This document shows positions 1-8,437 of a DNA stretch of 64,000 nt, in pieces. Position 1 is the first letter of the stretch. Every line of letters begins with the position of its first letter. The stretch is from the NCBI GenBank assembly GCA_963669295.1, contig OY769938.1, positions 558,001 to 622,000 on the forward strand, written 5' to 3'. This stretch comes from G963669295 sp963669295. Its GTDB lineage: Bacteria > Bacteroidota > Bacteroidia > Flavobacteriales_D > CALLUQ01. The notes under the pieces are model-generated. The model was given only the letters and a program-made list of their open reading frames with translations. It was not told the origin of the DNA and did not search any database. The position numbers and the translations under genes were made by a program.

Positions 1-2
1 CC

Positions 3-386
3 TACGCACACACCGTGGGCGGTGCTGTGGTGAAACCCGAAGACAAAGGGAAGATCAAAAGCAGGGCCATGACGGCCATGGTGGAGCAAACCGATCAACA
101 GTTGGCACAAATATACCGGCAAATGAAACTGCTGGCCGAACAAGCCAACGACATCAAAAAACGCATTGAAGTATCGGAGTTGATTTACAACGCTGAACTG
201 CGATTCGAACCCATCATTGGTCACACCTATTACCTCTACGAAAAAGAGGATGGTAAACACTTGCTCTCTGTTATTGGCCCGCACCAATGGGGACGAAGCA
301 AAGGATACAAAGAATTTATATCGGCCGCCAAGTTATTGGCCGATCATACCTGGCAATTACTAAACGAAGATGCTGAAACTATTTAA
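3..386 (+). CDS. DUF2452 family protein (5' partial)
   Basis: The reading frame is open from the first bases of the window, and the family-type N-terminal stretch (YAHTVGGAVVKPEDKGK) starts at the edge, so the true start lies upstream. The visible 128 residues match what I remember of the small Bacteroidota family DUF2452: a helical Gln/Lys-rich first half, then a conserved block around PIIGHTYYLY and a C-terminal LLADHTW motif. There is no signal peptide or membrane segment in the visible part, so it is probably cytosolic. Its function is unknown. The end overlaps the next gene by 17 bases, which suggests co-transcription and translational coupling. Confidence 0.75.
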   Translation, partial: YAHTVGGAVVKPEDKGKIKSRAMTAMVEQTDQQLAQIYRQMKLLAEQANDIKKRIEVSELIYNAELRFEPIIGHTYYLYEKEDGKHLLSVIGPHQWGRSKGYKEFISAAKLLADHTWQLLNEDAETI

Positions 387-1503
387 GAAGAAAGACCGAA
401 GCGGCAACAACGAAGGAACCTCTAGAGGGTTTTACCAGTTAACTGTATCGAACATCAAGCAAGAAACACCCGATACCGTTTCTATTGCATTGACCATTCC
501 CAACGAACTGGCCACCACTTTTTCCTACCAACAAGGGCAATACCTTACACTAAAAGTAGTGGTGAATGGCGAAGAATGCCGGCGATCGTATTCGCTGTGT
601 AGTAGTCCCAACACCAACGAGCCCCACACCATTGCCGTAAAGCGAGTGGCAGGCGGTAAAGTATCTAACTACCTGGCCGACGAAGTAAAAGTAGGCGATA
701 CGTTGGAAGTAATGGCTCCTGCGGGCAACTTTACCAGCACCCTTGATGCCTCAAACAATGTACAATACGTATTGTTTGCAGCAGGCAGTGGCATTACTCC
801 TGTCATTTCTATCTTAAAAAGTGTATTGCATACCGAACCGCAAAGCAGTGTAGTCTTGTTTTATGGCAACCGCAACGAAGAAAGCATCATCTTTAACAAC
901 GAGCTACAAGCGTTAGCCCAACAACATGAAGCTCGCTTGCAAGTGATCCACACATTGAGTCAGCCTACCGACGCATGGCAAGGACAACGAGGCCGATTGG
1001 ATCGCATTAAAGCAGTAGACCTTTACGACAAGCATGCGGGCACAGGTGCTAAAAAACATTTTGTTTGTGGTCCTAACGATATGATGACCGAAGTGTTGGC
1101 CGCCCTTAGTGGTAGAGGTGTTGCTGAAAGCGATATCATTATTGAATACTTTACCACACCGGTAGCTGAAGAAAAAGCACCACCAACTGTTGCGAATGCT
1201 GATGCTGATGCTGATGATTTTACTGGAATAAGCAAGGTGACCATTTTACTGGATGGTGAAGAAACGGAAATTGAAATGCAGTCGAAAGATTTCATCTTAA
1301 ATGAAGCCATTGAAAGTGGACTGGATGCTCCTTACTCTTGCCAGGGTGGAGTGTGTACCACCTGCCTGGCCAAAGTGGTGGAAGGTAAAGTAACCATGGA
1401 TGAATCGTTTGGCATTACCGACGATGAAATAGCAAAAGGATACATCCTTACCTGCCAAAGTCATCCGAAAAGTGCTACTGTAAAAATTGATTATAACGTA
1501 TAA
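370..1503 (+). CDS. PaaE-like ferredoxin:NAD(P)H oxidoreductase with C-terminal 2Fe-2S domain
   Basis: The 377-residue flavoprotein has three parts: an FAD-binding barrel at about residues 20-122 with the RSYSLCSS flavin motif, an NAD(P)-binding domain at about 130-245 (AAGSGITPVISI), and a plant-type ferredoxin domain at about 288-377. The iron-sulfur ligands are C324, C329, C332 and C362, in the canonical CX4CX2CX29C spacing. This is the layout of PaaE, the reductase of phenylacetyl-CoA epoxidase. No paaABCD genes are nearby, and solitary homologues are common in Bacteroidota, so its electron acceptor is unknown. It probably passes electrons from NAD(P)H through FAD to the 2Fe-2S centre and then to a partner. 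The gene overlaps its upstream neighbour by 17 bases and the downstream lipoprotein gene by one base. Confidence 0.85.
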   Translation: MLKLFKKKDRSGNNEGTSRGFYQLTVSNIKQETPDTVSIALTIPNELATTFSYQQGQYLTLKVVVNGEECRRSYSLCSSPNTNEPHTIAVKRVAGGKVSNYLADEVKVGDTLEVMAPAGNFTSTLDASNNVQYVLFAAGSGITPVISILKSVLHTEPQSSVVLFYGNRNEESIIFNNELQALAQQHEARLQVIHTLSQPTDAWQGQRGRLDRIKAVDLYDKHAGTGAKKHFVCGPNDMMTEVLAALSGRGVAESDIIIEYFTTPVAEEKAPPTVANADADADDFTGISKVTILLDGEETEIEMQSKDFILNEAIESGLDAPYSCQGGVCTTCLAKVVEGKVTMDESFGITDDEIAKGYILTCQSHPKSATVKIDYNV

Positions 1504-2279
1504 TGCAACAGCTAATCGGTGTTGGTTTGGTGCTATTGCTTTACGCTTGCACTACTCAAACCCCAGAAGAAGCCTACTTTTCCAGCCCACAATTTCAACA
1601 AGACTCTACCTATGCTGCCAGCATGCGGCAATGGCTTGGTGCAAAGCTCAAAGCAGTTGATGCTGACACCACCTTTGGAACCCGTACCCTACTCGACCCC
1701 ACCCTGACACCTCAACAACGGGTGATAATTACCAAGTTTGGTTCCAGCATGTTGAAACACATCAATGCGGCCACCGGTTTATGGGAAGTTGATTCGGTGA
1801 TGTACGAGCAAGAAGCAGAAATTCATACCAGCTTTGGATTGGCCTATTTGTTTAGCACCAATTTCAATACCCACAAAAGCGAAGTAGGTTCGATTGTCAA
1901 CATCTATCGCGATACCGTACAACAACCCACCGTTACTGCTGCCACAGTAGTGTTAAAACCTTTCTTGCATGAAAAGCCCAGCATGCAAACGGAAAAAACA
2001 TTTGCATCGGGCACTTTCATTGCGCAGGCCACTGTTTATGTCTATCCATCCAATCAACCATGGCTTACTTTTCCAATTGTTGTAAGCAATGCCAAAGAGG
2101 TGGAATACACCCATTGGGAACGTTGGGGAGAAGATCGTCCCATCAATAAAGACGATGTTGATTATTGGTTGGAAGCAGATTTACGCCAGGCGGTCACTAA
2201 ACAGTTGGAGAAAGAGATCAAAACTTTATTGGAAGAGCAAGGCATCCGGGTAAGCGTTAAATGCCCATGGTTCATTTAG
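1503..2279 (+). CDS. Putative lipoprotein of unknown function
   Basis: The start codon shares one base with the previous stop (TAATG), so this is the third gene of the same transcription unit. The 258-residue product begins with a short hydrophobic stretch ending in a lipobox-like LLYAC, so C16 is the likely lipidated cysteine. The rest is a mixed alpha/beta-looking soluble domain with no motif I recognise. It should sit in the periplasm, anchored to the inner or outer membrane. The last bases overlap the convergent glycosyltransferase gene by 8 bases. I cannot assign a function. Confidence 0.7.
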   Translation: MQQLIGVGLVLLLYACTTQTPEEAYFSSPQFQQDSTYAASMRQWLGAKLKAVDADTTFGTRTLLDPTLTPQQRVIITKFGSSMLKHINAATGLWEVDSVMYEQEAEIHTSFGLAYLFSTNFNTHKSEVGSIVNIYRDTVQQPTVTAATVVLKPFLHEKPSMQTEKTFASGTFIAQATVYVYPSNQPWLTFPIVVSNAKEVEYTHWERWGEDRPINKDDVDYWLEADLRQAVTKQLEKEIKTLLEEQGIRVSVKCPWFI

Positions 2280-3705
2280 TAGTAGCCAGGCAAAACTCCT
2301 CGTATTCGTCAATAATATTCATGTGTTGTGCTTGCGCAGTAAGCATGTAGTACAATACCCCCGGCTTGTTGGGCGACGTATATTGCATGGATGTATTGGT
2401 ATTGTGCCACTTAAAATACAGCAACTGGTCTTGATGCTGGTCGTTGATCATCACAATTTCTGCTGCCCCTTCAATGCGTGCTTGATGGGCTGTTATAAAA
2501 GTGCCAAACCCTTCTTCTGTCTGATGCAGCACCACTGCCTGCCGCCCAAGGGTAAACACCACCACTGCACCAAAAAGCACTGCCGCCCACTTCGTATAAT
2601 TCGTTATGGTAGCTATGCCCTGCACTGCCACAATGGCTACAAACAAAAACACCGGTGCCAGGTACCAGTAGTTTTTACCATAGGTAAATGTAAACAGCAA
2701 GATAAAGGTAACCACTATCAAGGCCGATAGTAAAACCAGTTGGTTGCCCCCACGACGCACCAATATGCCAAACGACTTGAAATGTTGAAACAACTTTATC
2801 AAACCAATCAACCAGCCCAGGTAAAACACATAGTTCCATACATTCATGCGGGTATCAAGCACCGTCACAAAAAAGTCGAGGTCGGGGCCCTTTTCGGTCA
2901 CAAACTCACTGTTTACCAACCCCAACCGTTGAATGGTATCGTAAAAAAACATGGTTTCCAACGAGCTTTCCGTGCCGCCATATGTTTTACCAGTAAATGT
3001 AGTGCCGTACTTGCTATGCAACAGCAGCCAACCACCAACGAAGCTGCCAAAAATTGTCAGGCCTGCCCATACCCTCCAGTCTTTTAATGTAGCCCATACT
3101 CTTCGGGTAAGCAGTAGGTACAAAAACAAAGCAGGCAACAGCAATACCGAGGCAGTGCCTTTCGTAAGGAAAGCCAGTCCCAGGAACAAACCAGCCTTAA
3201 ATATGGCCCGTTTCTCTTCAAAGTCGAGGTAACGTAAAGTGTAATAAACAAACGCGGTAAGCCAACAAATGAGCATGCCGTCAAAATCGGCCGTTCTTCC
3301 TACATGGCGTCCTAAAACACCTTTACACGACACCAATACCAGCACCGTTACCAGCGCAAACCACGCCCCCTTATACATGCGTACCAACCGGTAGGCATAC
3401 ACAAAAAACAGCAGCATGCATAAAGCAACTGGTAACCGCAGCGCAAATTCGTTGTAGCCCAACGCCTGGTAACTTAAGGCAATGCTCCAAATTAACAAAG
3501 GGGGTTTGGAGTTCCAACTGTCGGGTTCTCCATTAAAGTAATAGTTCACATAATCGCCCCGCTCCAGCATTTCAATGGCATTAACTCCCTGCCGCGCCTC
3601 ATCCCACTCGGTAATGGGGTGACTTCCCAATTTCCAAAAGGTAAACATTACTACCACCAGCAACATGATAGCAAACAACATACGCTCGGGCTTTTTGCCC
3701 AACAT
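2272..3705 (-). CDS. GT39/ArnT-like membrane glycosyltransferase
   Basis: This is a polytopic GT-C glycosyltransferase of about 477 residues with roughly ten hydrophobic segments. The first extracytoplasmic loop carries the acidic motif EWDEARQG, followed by SKPPLLIW and then GRTADFDGML. Together these are the signature of the ArnT/dolichyl-phosphate-mannose mannosyltransferase group. Such enzymes move a sugar from a polyprenyl-phosphate donor to a lipid, glycan or protein on the outer face of the cytoplasmic membrane; the acceptor here is unknown. Three starts are possible: TTG at 3753, GTG at 3729 (overlapping the upstream stop as GTGA) and ATG at 3705. I chose ATG because it puts a short basic segment (LGKKPER) just before the first membrane helix. 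It is the last gene of a three-gene minus-strand unit. Confidence 0.8.
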   Translation of the reverse strand: MLGKKPERMLFAIMLLVVVMFTFWKLGSHPITEWDEARQGVNAIEMLERGDYVNYYFNGEPDSWNSKPPLLIWSIALSYQALGYNEFALRLPVALCMLLFFVYAYRLVRMYKGAWFALVTVLVLVSCKGVLGRHVGRTADFDGMLICWLTAFVYYTLRYLDFEEKRAIFKAGLFLGLAFLTKGTASVLLLPALFLYLLLTRRVWATLKDWRVWAGLTIFGSFVGGWLLLHSKYGTTFTGKTYGGTESSLETMFFYDTIQRLGLVNSEFVTEKGPDLDFFVTVLDTRMNVWNYVFYLGWLIGLIKLFQHFKSFGILVRRGGNQLVLLSALIVVTFILLFTFTYGKNYWYLAPVFLFVAIVAVQGIATITNYTKWAAVLFGAVVVFTLGRQAVVLHQTEEGFGTFITAHQARIEGAAEIVMINDQHQDQLLYFKWHNTNTSMQYTSPNKPGVLYYMLTAQAQHMNIIDEYEEFCLATTK

Positions 3706-3725
3706 GCTATTTATGTTAAAGTCAT

Positions 3726-3983
3726 TCACAACAACTTCAAATGAGATTGGCAATATTCGAGCTGTGATTGATACTCTTCTTGCGTTATAGCTTCCCAGCG
3801 CTCTCCTTCGTTCTGTACCATGTCGTGAATATAATTACGATCGGGCAAAGTAGTAGCTTTAATGCGATGAATGCTATAAGCACTTGGCATCACTTGCAAC
3901 TCCTCAAACGCATCGGCAGCCGTAATCTTAAAGAACGACTTATTATTGGAGTATTTCAGGTAAATGGGATACACCACTTTCAT
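3726..3983 (-). CDS. Small conserved-looking protein of unknown function
   Basis: This 85-residue protein has no signal peptide or transmembrane segment. It lies between a lipoprotein gene and the GT39 gene in an operon with no spacing: its ATG directly follows the TAA of the upstream gene. The sequence has an N-terminal beta-like stretch (VVYPIYLKY) and a middle HRIKATTLPDRNYIHDM segment. I recognise no family. The operon position and undisturbed frame support a real gene. Confidence 0.6.
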   Translation of the reverse strand: MKVVYPIYLKYSNNKSFFKITAADAFEELQVMPSAYSIHRIKATTLPDRNYIHDMVQNEGERWEAITQEEYQSQLEYCQSHLKLL

Positions 3984-4430
3984 TTATAAGATCAAAAGTA
4001 AAAAGATCATTAAGATAATGCCTGCTGGTAGCCATACCCATTTGGCATTAAAAACAATTCCGAGGATCAGCAACACCATCAACACTACAAAAAAGAAGTA
4101 CACCAGAAAAATGAAAAGTGCCAACCCATATTGCCCCTCTCGTTGTTCCACCACATATCGATCGCAAGCTCTCCTTAAAGGCTTTAAAACAGTGGTAGTC
4201 ACAAAGCCAGGGTGCACACCAGCAGGCAACTTCCAGGTAACACCAATCGGCCGTTGCTCTGGCAAATCTACCGGTATAGCTGGCATCATGGCAGGCATAG
4301 CAGCCATAGGGTGGAGTGCCGGTTGGTGGTGCAAACGATTCACCTTTTTGAGGTGACCATAACGTTGCGTGCCACAAGCTGTGAACAATACAAACACCAG
4401 GCACAAAAGCAACCAACAACGTTTTGGCAT
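3984..4430 (-). CDS. Putative lipoprotein with two C-terminal membrane segments
   Basis: The 148-residue product starts with a strong signal sequence ending in LFTAC, making C19 a likely lipidation site. A Met/Pro/Ala-rich stretch follows (PMAAMPAMMPAIPV, about residues 41-54). The C-terminal 45 residues are almost wholly hydrophobic and form two membrane-spanning segments. This suggests a small envelope protein held in the inner membrane. It is the first gene of the unit that continues into the 85-residue protein and the GT39 enzyme, and it is divergent from the TPR gene at 4485. Function unknown. Confidence 0.65.
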   Translation of the reverse strand: MPKRCWLLLCLVFVLFTACGTQRYGHLKKVNRLHHQPALHPMAAMPAMMPAIPVDLPEQRPIGVTWKLPAGVHPGFVTTTVLKPLRRACDRYVVEQREGQYGLALFIFLVYFFFVVLMVLLILGIVFNAKWVWLPAGIILMIFLLLIL

Positions 4431-4472
4431 ATGGATTTCGAGGGATTATTATTACAAATCTACAAATCCTTT

Positions 4473-4480
4473 TACCTTTA
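4473..4480 (+). promoter_or_regulatory. Possible -7 promoter element before the TPR gene
   Basis: TACCTTTA, one base off the Bacteroidota -7 consensus TAnnTTTG, ends four bases before the ATG at 4485. If used, it would give a nearly leaderless transcript. No clear -33 TTTG was found at the expected distance. Confidence 0.3.
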
Positions 4481-4484
4481 TACC

Positions 4485-5123
4485 ATGACTGCCGAACAAT
4501 ATCATTTACAAGGACTGGAGGCGCAAAAAAACGAGGCTTACGATGAAGCAGTAGCTTTGTTTACCAAGGCATTGGAAACCTCCGAAAACCCCAACATTTA
4601 TAACGATAGAGGGGTATGTCTGTTTCATTTAAACCGCAAAGAAGAGGCGCTCGTAGATTTCAATAAGGCAGTAGCCCTGGAACCCGATTATAGCTACCGC
4701 TACGCTAGCCGAGCCTTTATAAAAGATAGCCTGGGCGATACTGAAGGAGCGGTAGAAGATTACCGGAAAGCAGTGAAACTAGATCCTAAAGATGCTGTAG
4801 CCTACAACAATCTTGGCATGTTAGAAGAAAAGTTGGGGTATAAGGAAATGTCGAAAAAGAACCTGGCCAAAGCCGATAAGCTGGCCGAGGAACAAGGCCT
4901 CTTCCCCGAACAGGAGGCACCTTCCTCGCTCACCGAGCAAGAAGAGCACCTGATGCATAAAGAAATTGAGGGCATGTTGGGGGAAGTAGAGGCACAAGAC
5001 CGGAAAGAAGCTGAACAAAAGGCTGGAGCAAAAGAGCACGCTCGTGTAATGATGAGCGTTTTTAGGTCGAAGAGTGCCTTGCGGGAATTTATTCAGTTCA
5101 TTAAAAAAGGATTCAAGTCGTAA
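4485..5123 (+). CDS. Tetratricopeptide repeat protein
   Basis: The 212-residue protein begins with three consecutive TPR units (about residues 2-108) showing the usual spacing and residues: YNDRG, ALVDFNKAVALEPD, GAVEDYRKAVKLDPKDAVAYNNLG. A charged Glu/Lys-rich helical tail follows. There is no signal peptide, so it is probably a cytosolic scaffold. The frame is open further upstream to 4212, but that part lies antisense to the divergent lipoprotein gene and has no TPR character, so I take ATG 4485. The gene ends one base before the start of the nuclease gene, so the two are probably co-transcribed. Confidence 0.8.
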   Translation: MTAEQYHLQGLEAQKNEAYDEAVALFTKALETSENPNIYNDRGVCLFHLNRKEEALVDFNKAVALEPDYSYRYASRAFIKDSLGDTEGAVEDYRKAVKLDPKDAVAYNNLGMLEEKLGYKEMSKKNLAKADKLAEEQGLFPEQEAPSSLTEQEEHLMHKEIEGMLGEVEAQDRKEAEQKAGAKEHARVMMSVFRSKSALREFIQFIKKGFKS

Positions 5124-5124
5124 C

Positions 5125-7935
5125 ATGCAAAGCTTTTTAGCACAAGTGGTTGCTCATTTGCATCGCCAACATGGTGAGCAAATGAGTACGATTACCATTG
5201 TGCTGCCCAGCCAGCGGGCGGGATTGTTTGCTAAAGCACTGATTGGCCGGCAGATGGGCAAAACCATTTGGGCACCGCGGGTATGTACCATCCACGAATT
5301 TGTAGAAGATCTTTCCGACCTAGAAATGTTGGATGGCATGACGTTACTCTTTGAATTGTATGCCACCTATCAGGAAGTTGAAGGGCAAGACGCTGAATCG
5401 TTTGAACGGTTTGGCAAGTGGGGGCAAATTATGCTCAACGACTTCAGTGAAATAGACCGTTACATGCTACCCACCGAGCAGGTATATGCCGATTTAAGTG
5501 ACATTAAGGTTATTGATAACTGGAGCTTAAGCGGTGAAGAGTTGACAGAAAATCAACAAAACTACCTCGACTTTTGGCGAAAATTAGGCACCTACTATCG
5601 GCATTTTGCCGAAAAACTGTTGGAGCGCAACAAAGCCTTTCAAGGGTTGGCCTTTAAACAAGTGGCTGAAAACATCGATGCCTTGCATCAAAACATGGAA
5701 GGCCCCATTTATTTTGTTGGATTCAATGCCTTATCGAAAGCAGAAGAAACCATTATCCGTGCCTTTGTTGAAGCTGGCAAAGCAGAAGTATTTTGGGATG
5801 CCGATACCTATTACCTGAACAACCACAATCACGAAGCAGGGCTGTTTTTACGTCGCCATAAAAAGAACTGGAACATCAACCCCTTGCCCTGGGAAGCCGA
5901 ATACTTGAGTAAGGAAAGTAAAAACATCAACATCATTGGAGTGCCTCAAAGTGTAGGACAGGCCAAAGTAGCCGGTGATATATTACAACAAATTGGAGGT
6001 GCTGACTATACCAATGTGGCACTGGTGCTGGCCGACGAAACATTGTTGATGCCGGTGCTCAACTCCATTCCCATGCAGGTAGAAGATGTGAACGTTACCA
6101 TGGGATACCCGCTTAAAAACACCCCTTTACACAACCTGTTTGAGCTGGTATTTGTGCTGCAAGAAAATGCGCAACGGCTACTGCGCGGGGGCGACGATAG
6201 GAAGTTTTATTACAAAAACATCCTTAAAATATTTCACCACCCCTACATCAAAAGCCTCTTAAACACCGCTGAAGCAGGTAACTTTTCAGAAACTATTATT
6301 GCCATCATCAGTGCTAAGAACAAGGTATTCATCGACTTTGAAGAAATAAAATCGTATGCCGAAGAACAACACCGACCACTGCTGGATCAAATGGCCTTTT
6401 TGTTTGAAAAATGGCAGCAAATACCCGATGATGCCCTCGATTGCTTTGTGAAATTGATTGAAGTACTAAAAGATCGATTCATCAACGATGAGCTGCTCGC
6501 CAATAAGCTGGAGTTGGAGTACCTGTATCAGTATACCACCATAGTAAAGAAGCTACAAACCTTGTTTGGGCAATACACTTTCGTTAACGAACTTAAGTCG
6601 TTTAAAGCCATTTTCCATCAGGTAGTAAATGCCGGGAGTCTGTCGTTTTTTGGCGAGCCTTTGCGTGGACTACAGTTGATGGGAATGCTGGAAACAAGGG
6701 TGCTCGACTTTGAAACAGTGATTTTGCTTTCGGCCAACGAAAACACCATTCCTAAAGCCAAGCAAGACAGCACCTTCATTCCGTTCGACCTTAAACGGTA
6801 CTACCACCTGCCTACTCATATCGAAAAAGATGCCATTTATGCCTACCACTTTTATCGATTAATACAACGAGCTAGCAACGTATACTTGCTATACAACACC
6901 GAAAACGATGATTTTGGCAGTGGCGAAAAAAGTCGTTTCATTACCCAACTGCAACACGAGTTGCCCAAAATAAACCTGAACATAAAAATCAATGAGCAGG
7001 TGCTGGCAACCCCAGTAGTGCAAAATGAATCGCTACCAGTACCTATCGCCAAAAACGAACAAATACTAGAGCAGTTAACCCAGCTGTATAAAAGTGGTTT
7101 ATCGCCATCAGCACTCAATACCTACATCAACTGTCCGCTCGACTTTTATTACAAATACATTTTGCAACTGCGTGAAACCGACGAAGTGGAAGAAACCATT
7201 GAAGCACGGCACATGGGATCATTTGTGCACCAAACCCTTGAAGAATTTTATACCCCCTTTATCGATAAAAATGTTACCGCAGCCGATTTAAAAGCCATGC
7301 TTCCTCGCATTGAAGCAGAAATGATGCGACAATTTGAGAAAAAGTACAGCACTGAAGAAATTAACTTTGGAAAGAATTACCTCATCTTTCGAGTAGCTGT
7401 AAAGTTTGTAGATCGGTTTATTCGACAAGAGATGGTACTGTTAGAGGAAACAGGCACACCACTGTTCATCAAATTCCTGGAAAAGAAATTGCGTTCCACC
7501 ATCCATGTTCCAATTAATGGCCAACCACAAGAAGTAGTGATTAAAGGAGAAGCCGACCGCATTGATACATTAGGCAACACCATTCGCATTATCGACTACA
7601 AAACAGGCAATGCCACACGCAGCGAATTGAATGTGCGCCAGTTGGATGCTGTAACCACCGACCCAAAGTACAGCAAAAGTTTGCAACTGCTTACCTACGG
7701 ACTATTGTATGCCAAAAACTTTGGCAACGAGTTAGCGTTGCAATCGGGCATTGTATCGTTTCGGAATTTAAAAGAAGGGGTACTCAGTACCCGTATCAAC
7801 CAGTCGGAAACATTGAACCAGGAAACCCTACAGGAATTTGAAGAACTACTCCAGCAACTTGTACAAGAAATTCACAACTCCGAAATTCCTTTTCAACATA
7901 ACGAAGAAAGTACTTATTGTAAATTTTGTCACTAA
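5125..7935 (+). CDS. AddB-like PD-(D/E)XK nuclease family protein
   Basis: This 936-residue protein has a helicase-like N-terminal half, beginning with a degenerate Walker-type segment (VLPSQRAGLFAKAL), and a C-terminal RecB-type nuclease. The nuclease residues are visible: the HQTLEEFY helix, D811 in GEADRID, and D824/K826 in IDYKTG. A conserved cysteine, C670 (YINCPLDFYYKY), precedes the nuclease, and C932 and C935 sit at the extreme C-terminus. AddB proteins use four cysteines for a 4Fe-4S cluster; the fourth is missing here because the protein stops one residue after C935. Bacteroidota carry this as a partner of an AddA/RecB-like helicase in DNA double-strand break repair. ATG 5125 was chosen over an upstream in-frame ATG at 5074 because the latter lies inside the TPR gene. 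Confidence 0.85.
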   Translation: MQSFLAQVVAHLHRQHGEQMSTITIVLPSQRAGLFAKALIGRQMGKTIWAPRVCTIHEFVEDLSDLEMLDGMTLLFELYATYQEVEGQDAESFERFGKWGQIMLNDFSEIDRYMLPTEQVYADLSDIKVIDNWSLSGEELTENQQNYLDFWRKLGTYYRHFAEKLLERNKAFQGLAFKQVAENIDALHQNMEGPIYFVGFNALSKAEETIIRAFVEAGKAEVFWDADTYYLNNHNHEAGLFLRRHKKNWNINPLPWEAEYLSKESKNINIIGVPQSVGQAKVAGDILQQIGGADYTNVALVLADETLLMPVLNSIPMQVEDVNVTMGYPLKNTPLHNLFELVFVLQENAQRLLRGGDDRKFYYKNILKIFHHPYIKSLLNTAEAGNFSETIIAIISAKNKVFIDFEEIKSYAEEQHRPLLDQMAFLFEKWQQIPDDALDCFVKLIEVLKDRFINDELLANKLELEYLYQYTTIVKKLQTLFGQYTFVNELKSFKAIFHQVVNAGSLSFFGEPLRGLQLMGMLETRVLDFETVILLSANENTIPKAKQDSTFIPFDLKRYYHLPTHIEKDAIYAYHFYRLIQRASNVYLLYNTENDDFGSGEKSRFITQLQHELPKINLNIKINEQVLATPVVQNESLPVPIAKNEQILEQLTQLYKSGLSPSALNTYINCPLDFYYKYILQLRETDEVEETIEARHMGSFVHQTLEEFYTPFIDKNVTAADLKAMLPRIEAEMMRQFEKKYSTEEINFGKNYLIFRVAVKFVDRFIRQEMVLLEETGTPLFIKFLEKKLRSTIHVPINGQPQEVVIKGEADRIDTLGNTIRIIDYKTGNATRSELNVRQLDAVTTDPKYSKSLQLLTYGLLYAKNFGNELALQSGIVSFRNLKEGVLSTRINQSETLNQETLQEFEELLQQLVQEIHNSEIPFQHNEESTYCKFCH

Positions 7936-8252
7936 TGATTGCAAATACTCCTCCTCCGCCCTACTATGCTGTTATCTTCACCAACCTCCACACTCCCCAC
8001 CTGGAAGGGTATGAGGCCACTGCCAACCGCATGGTGGAACTGGCCGAGCAACAACCAGGATTCCTGGGCTACGAATCGGCACGCGACAGCGTAGGTATTA
8101 CCATTTCTTACTGGGAAAACCTGGAAGCCATTCGAAACTGGAAGATGAATGTAGAGCACTTAGAGGCTCAGAACAAAGGGAAAACCCAATGGTATAAAGC
8201 ATTTAAAACACGCATTTGTTTGGTAGAACGCGACTATGAATTTGAAGCATAA
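7935..8252 (+). CDS. Antibiotic biosynthesis monooxygenase (ABM) domain protein
   Basis: The 105-residue protein has the dimeric ferredoxin-like ABM fold pattern: a strand (YYAVIFTN), a helix with MVELAEQQPGFLGYES, a strand ITISYWENLEAI and a final helix and strand ending in CLVERDYEF. Such proteins range from quinol monooxygenases and haem-degrading enzymes to members without known activity, so no substrate is proposed. The ATG overlaps the nuclease stop codon (TAATG), which favours this start over a TTG nine bases upstream and implies translational coupling. Confidence 0.75.
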   Translation: MIANTPPPPYYAVIFTNLHTPHLEGYEATANRMVELAEQQPGFLGYESARDSVGITISYWENLEAIRNWKMNVEHLEAQNKGKTQWYKAFKTRICLVERDYEFEA

Positions 8253-8312
8253 CTAATCTGCCACTGGTAAAAGCAACTTGTCTAACAGGTCAATAATCAT
8301 ATATCCTTTTCG

Positions 8313-8352
8313 CACAACACCTTATGCATAAGGTGTTGTGTTGTTTATCTAC
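8313..8352 (+). terminator. 28-bp perfect palindrome, likely terminator
   Basis: Bases 8313-8340 form an uninterrupted inverted repeat (14 bp per arm, CACAACACCTTATG and its complement), followed by a T-rich stretch (TTGTTTATCTACCTTTTCT). It lies 60 bases after the ABM gene and about 100 bases before the VWA gene. A Rho-independent terminator for the 4485-8252 unit is the simplest reading. The perfect dyad could also be a binding site for a dimeric regulator. Confidence 0.55.
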
Positions 8353-8437
8353 CTTTTCTAAAAAAAAAAATGTACAAACTGGTGTTACCTTTTTCAAAAA
8401 GGGATATTAAATAAATAGAATCCTTAATATAAACGAC

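Noticed and set aside
370..1503. Part of a phenylacetate degradation operon
   Set aside because: The enzyme has the PaaE layout, but no paaABCD or other phenylacetate genes are next to it.
4212..4484. N-terminal extension of the TPR protein
   Set aside because: The extra frame lies antisense to a lipoprotein gene, lacks TPR features, and a good ATG with an upstream promoter-like box exists at 4485.
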